Assembly (NCBI RefSeq): GCF_003248505.1
Contig: NZ_QFOA01000001.1
Span: 124,001 to 188,000 of the forward strand
DNA length: 64,000 nucleotides
Source: Sphingobium sp.
Lineage (GTDB): Bacteria > Pseudomonadota > Alphaproteobacteria > Sphingomonadales > Sphingomonadaceae
Reading direction: 5' to 3'
In this document: piece by piece, positions 59,161 through 64,000 of the stretch
Layout of the letters: each line of letters starts with the position of its first letter
Position numbering within the stretch: position 1 is the stretch's first letter
Translations under genes and position numbers: made by a program
The notes under the pieces: model-generated
Told to the model about the DNA's origin: nothing
The model's input: only the letters and a program-made list of their open reading frames with translations
The model's database searches: none

Positions 59161-59463
59161 ATGCGACATGATCCAGAACCGGCGCAGCTTGCGGACCTTG
59201 CCCGCCGCATCGACGCGCTCGCCGGGCAGGGGCATCACCTGACGGCCGCGCGCCTGTGCGACGAAATCGACGGCATCCGCCACAGCGCGCGGATCGCGCA
59301 TCTCGACAGCGTCGAGGAACTGGCGGGCAGCCTGGAAACCGTGCTGTCGCTGAACGGCCTCGGCTGGGTGGTGCTGTCCTACCTCGACCGCATGCGCGAT
59401 GCGGTCGGCGAACGCCTGTCGCGCGTGTCTTCGCCCGCGCCCGTCTCTGTCCTTCCGGGCTGA
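59161..59463 (+). CDS. Small helical protein of unknown function
   Basis: A 100-residue soluble protein, predicted mostly helical (QLADLARRIDALAGQGHHLTAARLCDEI, split as a heptad-rich pair of helices; then HLDSVEELAGSLETVLSL and VLSYLDRMRDAVGERL). No signal peptide, Cys or known domain. GAGGGAAG precedes the ATG. A CtrA-box-like motif lies 46 bp upstream, which suggests cell-cycle control, as inference only. A TMEM165-like gene follows after 10 bp and is probably cotranscribed. Confidence 0.75.
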   Translation: MRHDPEPAQLADLARRIDALAGQGHHLTAARLCDEIDGIRHSARIAHLDSVEELAGSLETVLSLNGLGWVVLSYLDRMRDAVGERLSRVSSPAPVSVLPG

Positions 59464-59473
59464 ACGCTAACAT

Positions 59474-60040
59474 ATGGACGCGCTGCTGCTCGCCCTGCTG
59501 GGGTGCCTGTTGGGGGAGATCGGGGACAAGAGCCAGTTGCTGGCGCTCGTTCTGGCGACGCGATTCGACCGGGACGGGGCCATCATCGCCGGCGTCGTCG
59601 TGGCGGCGGTCGCCAATGCGGCCCTGTCCGCGGCGGCGGGCGCATGGATCGGCCCGATGATGGGGGCGGACGCGCGGCTTCTGTTTCTCGCCCTTTCCGT
59701 GCTGTTCCTGGGCGCAGGGATGGTGTGGCGCGTGACCCCGCCCGATCCGCTCGCGCGGTGGCGCATCGGCCCGTTCCTTACCAGCGCGCTCGGCCTCTTC
59801 ATCCTAGGGTTCGGCGACGGGCCCCAGTTTCTGATCCTGGGCATCGTCACGCGCACCGGCGATCCCGTGCTTGCCGCGATCGGCGGCGCTGCGGGCATCG
59901 TCGCCGCGCTGGTGCCGGTCGTGCTGCTGCGCCAGAGGTTCCTGTCCATACTCCCGATCCGCGCGATCCGGCTGGCGGGCGGCGCGTTGTTGCTGGCGAC
60001 CGGCGCGATCGTCGCCCTGCAGGCGACGGCGCTCGTCTGA
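59474..60040 (+). CDS. TMEM165/GDT1-family (UPF0016) membrane protein
   Basis: A 188-residue protein with ~6 predicted helices in two halves. The first half has the family's ion-binding motif GEIGDKSQLLAL (E-x-G-D-K-S). The second reads GFGDGPQFLIL, keeping only G-D; the acidic residue and the Lys are lost. Relatives export Mn2+ or Ca2+ out of the cytoplasm. It directly follows the orphan helical protein and precedes dps by 111 bp. The degenerate second motif may reduce or alter transport. Confidence 0.85.
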   Translation: MDALLLALLGCLLGEIGDKSQLLALVLATRFDRDGAIIAGVVVAAVANAALSAAAGAWIGPMMGADARLLFLALSVLFLGAGMVWRVTPPDPLARWRIGPFLTSALGLFILGFGDGPQFLILGIVTRTGDPVLAAIGGAAGIVAALVPVVLLRQRFLSILPIRAIRLAGGALLLATGAIVALQATALV

Positions 60041-60151
60041 TCGACGCAGTCCATCACGCTGATCGGCAAACTGCGAGAAAAAATCCGGCACCTTATCGCG
60101 CAAAGATCATTATATGTCCGAAACCAGTTTCCTGCATCACGGAGGACATCA

Positions 60152-60643
60152 ATGACCGCGCCCGATCTCAAGACGCCCACCGACCTCAAGAGCAACCAGA
60201 CCAAGACCGTTGCAGAAGCGCTGAACGGCGCGCTCGCGGACAGCTATGCGCTCTATCTCAAGACCAAGAATTTCCACTGGCACGTATCGGGACCGCATTT
60301 CCGCGACTATCACCTGATGTTCGACGATCAGGCGACGCAAATCCTCGCGACGACCGATCTCATCGCCGAACGGGTGCGCAAGACCGGCAATACCACGCTT
60401 CGTTCGATCAGCGACATCAGCCGTCATCAGACGATCAAGGACAATGACGCCGAATTCGTCAGCCCCGTCGACATGCTGAAGGAACTGCGCGACGACAATC
60501 TCGCGCTGGTGGAAACCTTCCGCGCGGTGAAGGCTGCGGCGACCGAAGCGGGCGACAATGCGACCGAAGGCATCGTCGACGACTGGACCGATCAGGCCGA
60601 AGAGCGCGCCTGGTTCCTGTTCGAGGCCGCACGAGGCGCCTGA
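60152..60643 (+). CDS. dps: Dps-family ferritin-like DNA-protection protein
   Basis: A 163-residue Dps: SYALYLKTKNFHWHVSGPHF with the ferroxidase His pair, then DYHLMFDDQATQILATTDLIAERVR with the Asp/Glu ligands, and the C-terminal helix VDDWTDQAEERAWFLFEAA. Dps forms dodecamers that oxidise and store iron and protect DNA from oxidative damage. The Lys-containing N-terminal tail (DLKTPTDLKSNQTK) may bind DNA. ACGGAGGACATCA precedes the ATG. A strong terminator follows. Confidence 0.95.
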   Translation: MTAPDLKTPTDLKSNQTKTVAEALNGALADSYALYLKTKNFHWHVSGPHFRDYHLMFDDQATQILATTDLIAERVRKTGNTTLRSISDISRHQTIKDNDAEFVSPVDMLKELRDDNLALVETFRAVKAAATEAGDNATEGIVDDWTDQAEERAWFLFEAARGA

Positions 60644-60661
60644 CGGCGCAAGGCTCTACAC

Positions 60662-60692
60662 AAAGCCCGCCGGAGCGATCCGGCGGGCTTTT
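60662..60692 (+). terminator. Intrinsic terminator after dps
   Basis: AAAGCCCGCCGGA-gcga-TCCGGCGGGCTTT, a perfect 13-bp stem with a GNRA tetraloop and a following T. It starts 19 bp after the dps stop. Because it is symmetrical, it could also end minus-strand transcripts from the convergent greB-like gene. Confidence 0.9.
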
Positions 60693-60708
60693 GCGTGGCC
60701 CCGCGCGA

Positions 60709-61179
60709 TCAGTCTTCCCGCAAGGGCGCGACGGCGACGATCTCCACCGCTTCGGCTCGTCCGGCGAAATCGACCCGCTCGCCCGGTTCGGCGTCCATCA
60801 TCGCGCGCGCGAGCGGCGAGGAAAAGCTGATCCGTCCGTCATGCGGATCGGCTTCGTCGTCGCCGACGAGTGCCACCATATTGTCCTTGCCGTTCAGCCG
60901 GTATGTGACGTGCGTGCCGAACGCGACCGCTTCGTCGTCCGGCACGGGGCGCAACTCCGCCGTCGCCAGCCGGGTGCGCCAGTATCGCAGGTCGCGGCGA
61001 TGCTTCTTCGCGGCTTCCTCCTCCATTGCGCCCGTATCGACGGCTTCCAGCGCCGCGACCTTCTCCCGCGTCAGCCGAAGGCCGCGCGCGGTCACCCAAT
61101 TGGGGCCGGGCGGGATCGGCAGCTCGAATTTGGGCTCCATATGCTCGTCGTCGCTCTCGCGACGAAAGGCGACGCTCAT
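60709..61179 (-). CDS. GreA/GreB-family transcript cleavage factor
   Basis: A 156-residue protein. An N-terminal extension precedes NWVTARGLRLTREKVAALEAV (the coiled-coil start); acidic EEEAAKKHRRDLRYWRTRLATAEL follows. The C-terminal FKBP-like domain has FGTHVTYRLNGKDNMVALVG, ISFSSPLARAMMDAEPGERVDF and AVEIVAV. It resembles GreB more than GreA in that domain. The expected role is rescuing backtracked RNA polymerase. CAGGAGAGAGAG precedes the ATG at 61179. It ends the cobS-osmC-cobT-greB run, 43 bp after cobT. Confidence 0.9.
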   Translation of the reverse strand: MSVAFRRESDDEHMEPKFELPIPPGPNWVTARGLRLTREKVAALEAVDTGAMEEEAAKKHRRDLRYWRTRLATAELRPVPDDEAVAFGTHVTYRLNGKDNMVALVGDDEADPHDGRISFSSPLARAMMDAEPGERVDFAGRAEAVEIVAVAPLRED

Positions 61180-61222
61180 CTCTCTCTCCTGACAATGTCC
61201 GGAACCGGCCCGTGACGGGCGG

Positions 61223-63049
61223 TCAATCCTCGTCGAACAGCCCGGCCAGCTGTTCCACCATCGTGCCGCCCAGCTGTTCGGCATCCATGATGGTCACGGC
61301 GCGGCGATAATAGCGCGTCACGTCATGGCCGATGCCGATGGCGACCAGTTGCACCGGGGACCGGTTCTCGATCCATTCGATCACCTGCCGCAGATGCCGT
61401 TCCAGATAGGTGCCGCTGTTGACCGACAGGGTGCTGTCGTCGACCGGCGCGCCGTCCGAAATGACCATCAGGATGCGGCGTTCCTCGGGCCGGGCGATCA
61501 GGCGGGCGTGCGCCCACAAAAGCGCCTCCCCGTCGATATTCTCCTTGAGCAGCCCCTCGCGCATCATGAGGCCCAGATTCTTGCGCGCGCGCCGCCATGG
61601 ATCGTCCGCCTTCTTGTAGACGATGTGGCGCAGGTCGTTCAGTCGGCCCGGCATCGGCGGGCGGCCTGCGGCGAGCCAGTCCTCCCGCGCCTGTCCGCCT
61701 TTCCACGCACGGGTGGTGAAGCCCAGTATCTCGGTCTTGACCCCGCACCGCTCCAGCGTGCGCGCCATGATGTCCGCGCTGATCGCCGCGATGCTGATCG
61801 GCCGCCCGCGCATCGATCCCGAATTGTCAATCAGCAGCGTCACGACCGTGTCGCGAAACTGGGTGTCCCGTTCGATCTTGTAGCTGAGCGAGCGTGTGGG
61901 ATCGATCACGATCCGCGCCAGCCGGGCGGCGTCGAGCAGCCCTTCTTCCTGGTCGAAGTCCCAGGACCGCGACTGCTGCGCCATCAACCGTCGCTGAAGC
62001 CGGTTGGCAAGTTTCGTCACCGCGCCCTGAAGGCTGACGAGCTGCTGGTCGAGGAAGCCGCGCAGGCGCGTCAACTCGTCCTCGTCGCACAGTTCCTCGG
62101 GCGACACCACCTCGTCGAACCTGGTCGTATAGGCCTTGTAATCGAAGCCGGGCGGCAGGTCGGACATGGGGCGGTTGGGGCGGACGGGCATCATGCCTTC
62201 CTCGCCCATGTCGTCCGCGCCCTCTTCGCTGTCGGCGTCGAATTCGTCGCTATAGTCGGTGTCGCCGTCCTCGGTGTCGCCGCCCTTGTCCTCGGCGCGC
62301 GCCTCGGCGTTCATGTCGCTGTCGCCGGCGTCTTCCTGCCCGCTTTCGCCCTCTTCCTGCTGGTCCTCCTGATCCTCGCCTTCCTCGTCGCTCTCCGGCT
62401 CGTCGGTGTCGGGAGGCACGTCGGCGTCGATCAGTTGGAGATGCTCCAGCATCGTCGTGGTGAGCCGCTGGAAGGCGCGCTGGTCGTCGATCGCGAGCAT
62501 CAGCGAATCGAGGTCGCCGCCCGCCTTGTCCTCGATCCACCGGTCGACCATCGCGACGCCCGCCGCCGCATCGCCGGGGATCGCCTGTCCGGTCAGCCGT
62601 TCGCGCACCTTGAGCGCGAGCGCGGTGGACAGCGGCACTTCGTCGGCGGCGCGGGCGCGGCGAATGGCATCGGATTTCAGCCGCAGGTCGAGCGCATGGT
62701 TGAGGTTCGCGCGCACGCCCGCCATGGATCGCGATCCGATCGCTTCGACCCGCGCCTGTTCGACCGCGTCGAAAACCGCGCGCGCGACGGCCTCGCCCGG
62801 CGCGGAGGCCGCGTGGACGCGCGCATCGTGATGCCGCAGCCTGAGCGCGGAGGCGTCGGCAAAGCCGCGCGCCAGCGCCACCTGATCGGCGGGCAGGGCG
62901 CGACCGGGCGTCGGCACCTTGATCGCCTTGCCCACGGCGTGGGGGTTGTCGGCGGTGAAGCCCACTTCCACATCCGTGTCGCGCGTGATCGCACGGGCCG
63001 CGCCGGACAGCACGTCCTTGAACGCGTCGAGGGGCGAACGTTCGGTCAC
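61223..63049 (-). CDS. cobT: CobT-like VWA-domain subunit of an AAA/VWA complex
   Basis: A 608-residue protein. The N-terminal helical part has DVEVGFTADNPHAVGKAIKVP and ANLNHALDLRLKSDAIRRA. A long acidic linker (~205-285, Asp/Glu-rich) follows, then the C-terminal VWA domain with MIDAS LLIDNSGSMRG (DxSxS), TLERCGVKTEILGFTTRAWKGG and ISDGAPVDDSTL. In cobalamin producers CobT with CobS drives the cobaltochelatase CobN. No cob gene besides cobS is visible here. The start is GTG (63049) with GGAGG upstream, overlapping the osmC stop (GTGA). Confidence 0.92.
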   Translation of the reverse strand: MTERSPLDAFKDVLSGAARAITRDTDVEVGFTADNPHAVGKAIKVPTPGRALPADQVALARGFADASALRLRHHDARVHAASAPGEAVARAVFDAVEQARVEAIGSRSMAGVRANLNHALDLRLKSDAIRRARAADEVPLSTALALKVRERLTGQAIPGDAAAGVAMVDRWIEDKAGGDLDSLMLAIDDQRAFQRLTTTMLEHLQLIDADVPPDTDEPESDEEGEDQEDQQEEGESGQEDAGDSDMNAEARAEDKGGDTEDGDTDYSDEFDADSEEGADDMGEEGMMPVRPNRPMSDLPPGFDYKAYTTRFDEVVSPEELCDEDELTRLRGFLDQQLVSLQGAVTKLANRLQRRLMAQQSRSWDFDQEEGLLDAARLARIVIDPTRSLSYKIERDTQFRDTVVTLLIDNSGSMRGRPISIAAISADIMARTLERCGVKTEILGFTTRAWKGGQAREDWLAAGRPPMPGRLNDLRHIVYKKADDPWRRARKNLGLMMREGLLKENIDGEALLWAHARLIARPEERRILMVISDGAPVDDSTLSVNSGTYLERHLRQVIEWIENRSPVQLVAIGIGHDVTRYYRRAVTIMDAEQLGGTMVEQLAGLFDED

Positions 63050-63468
63050 CGGCCCTCCGGCCCTGCGACGCGCGGGACGGCGATCGTCTCGATCTGGGTC
63101 TCCACCTCGCTCATCAGCTTGTGGATCGGGCATTTGGCGGCAACGGCGATCAGCTTGTCGTGCTGATCGTCGGTCATCGGGCCGGTGACGGCGATGCGGG
63201 TGGTGAGCTTGTAGACGCCCTTGCGCTCCTCACTCGCGTCGCGGACCACGCCGACATGGATGTCCTCGACCGGGATACTGTTGCGCTGCGCATACCAGAG
63301 CATCGTCATCGCCTTGCACGCGCCGAGCGACGCGTCATACAGGTCATGCGGGTCGGGGCCGCCGTCATGCCCGTCGGGCGCGGCCATGTCGGCAACAATC
63401 TCATGCCCCCGGATGCTGATCCGGTGCGCGGTGCCGCCCACGCCATCGATCCGTTCGACGACGATCAT
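63046..63468 (-). CDS. OsmC-family peroxiredoxin
   Basis: A 140-residue OsmC-like protein: HDLYDASLGACKAMTMLWYA with the first redox Cys51 and AVAAKCPIHKLM with the second, Cys113. These reduce organic hydroperoxides. The start at 63468 follows GGGAGG at good spacing. It is placed between cobS (38 bp upstream) and cobT (4-nt overlap), which is unusual for a cobaltochelatase operon. It may protect this complex or simply share regulation. Confidence 0.9.
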   Translation of the reverse strand: MIVVERIDGVGGTAHRISIRGHEIVADMAAPDGHDGGPDPHDLYDASLGACKAMTMLWYAQRNSIPVEDIHVGVVRDASEERKGVYKLTTRIAVTGPMTDDQHDKLIAVAAKCPIHKLMSEVETQIETIAVPRVAGPEGR

Positions 63469-63505
63469 GCGCTGCCTCCCGCCATCCATGGACCGGGACG
63501 CACGT

Positions 63506-64000
63506 TCAGTTCGCCCGGCTCGCCACGCTTTCGGGCAAATCCTTGCCGAAGACGCGCTGATAATATTCGGCGACCAGCGCCCGTTCCGCCTCGTCGCATT
63601 TGTTGAGGAAGGACAGGCGGAAGGCGAAGCCGACATTCTTGAAGATCAGAGCATTCTGCGCCCAACTGATGACCGTGCGAGGCGACATGACGGTGGAGAT
63701 ATCGCCGTTGATGAAGCCCTGCCGCGTCAGTTCGGCGACCTTGATCATGTTCTCGACTTCCTTGCGGCCGCCCTCATGATCATATTCGCCCGACTTGGCG
63801 AGCACCACCTGCGCTTCGGTCGCGGCGGGTAGATAATTCAGCGCCACCACCAGATTCCAGCGGTCCATCTGGCCCTGATTGATCTGCTGCGTGCCGTGAT
63901 AGAGGCCGGTCGTGTCGCCCAGGCCCACCGTGTTGGCGGTCGCGAACAGGCGGAAATGCGGGTTGGGACGGATCACCCGGTTCTGGTCGAGCAAGGTCAT
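63506..64000 (-). CDS. cobS: CobS-like AAA+ ATPase, C-terminal part
   Basis: The last 164 residues of a MoxR/CobS-type AAA+ ATPase; the N-terminus with Walker A lies beyond base 64000. Visible are PHFRLFATANTVGLGDTTG (sensor 1 region, CobS-typical), GTQQINQGQMDRWNLVVALNYL (arginine-finger region) and a C-terminal helical lid (NMIKVAELTRQGFINGDISTVMSPR, split). The Met at 64000 is internal. It heads the cobS-osmC-cobT-greB run on the minus strand. It pairs with CobT. Confidence 0.92.
   Translation of the reverse strand: MTLLDQNRVIRPNPHFRLFATANTVGLGDTTGLYHGTQQINQGQMDRWNLVVALNYLPAATEAQVVLAKSGEYDHEGGRKEVENMIKVAELTRQGFINGDISTVMSPRTVISWAQNALIFKNVGFAFRLSFLNKCDEAERALVAEYYQRVFGKDLPESVASRAN

Noticed and set aside
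61325..63166. Plus-strand 613-codon frame over cobT
   Set aside because: Mirror of cobT, including a Val/Leu-rich complement of its acidic linker that only looks like membrane helices.

Overview
This 64 kb window is chromosomal DNA from an alphaproteobacterium, most likely a member of the Sphingomonadales (Sphingomonas/Sphingobium type). That inference rests on uniformly high G+C, dense coding, alphaproteobacterial marker families (DUF1489, DUF3572 beside divK, a short RNase E/G-like protein beside yacG, an Rrf2-headed SUF operon, CobS/CobT), and a TonB-dependent receptor next to a spinster-type MFS transporter. Almost everything is housekeeping or core metabolism. Only the first ~800 bases look accessory: an SDR-dehydrogenase tail of visibly lower G+C and a decayed IS5-family transposase, abutting the 3' end of a tRNA-Phe gene.

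Layout. 0.8-2.9 kb (minus): infA, maf, RNase E/G-like, yacG, tRNA-Phe. 3-8.8 kb (minus): biotin genes bioF-bioD and bioA, separated by an M13 metallopeptidase and a DUF4168 secreted protein. 9-16 kb: H+-pyrophosphatase, a HerA-like ATPase coupled to a low-molecular-weight tyrosine phosphatase, and phosphoenolpyruvate carboxylase. 16-20 kb: two coupled lipoproteins, a cyclophilin, the MgtE Mg2+ transporter and DUF1489. 20-24.5 kb: a TetR regulator divergent from a TonB receptor/MFS uptake pair, with a palindromic operator between them. 24.5-32.9 kb: RF3, an aldose-1-epimerase-like protein, small envelope proteins, SufE, gamma-glutamyltransferase, PyrD and an AraC-type regulator. 32.9-38.8 kb: sufR-sufB-(unknown)-sufC-sufD-sufS-sufT-sufA, with many stop/start overlaps. 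38.8-43 kb: NAD-dependent epimerase, DMT exporter, threonine aldolase and ilvE. 43-44.6 kb: an OprB-like porin gene interrupted by one in-frame amber codon. 44.9-48.6 kb (minus): DCC protein, AarF/UbiB-like kinase, APH-like kinase, lipoprotein phosphodiesterase. 48.6-52.5 kb: PgeF, an amino-acid permease and a Bcr/CflA-type MFS exporter. 52.9-56.2 kb (minus): five overlapping genes (DUF3572, HAD, RidA, GDPD, DUF482 acyltransferase). 56.2-61.2 kb: divK, a PhoX-type phosphatase behind a Pho-box-like repeat, rpmG with a terminator-like hairpin in its leader, a TMEM165-like protein, Dps and a GreB-like factor. 61.2-64 kb (minus): cobT, OsmC and the C-terminal half of cobS, which runs off the window.

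No CRISPR array, prophage, toxin-antitoxin pair or obvious defence island is present. The less ordinary material is regulatory and structural: a Pho box before phoX, a perfect palindrome between tetR and the TonB receptor, a palindrome and Fur-like box before sufR, CtrA-like motifs before two orphan small proteins, an intrinsic terminator in the rpmG leader, an orphan terminator suggesting a small RNA near 31.7 kb, an unknown acidic protein inside the SUF operon, and the nonsense-interrupted porin.
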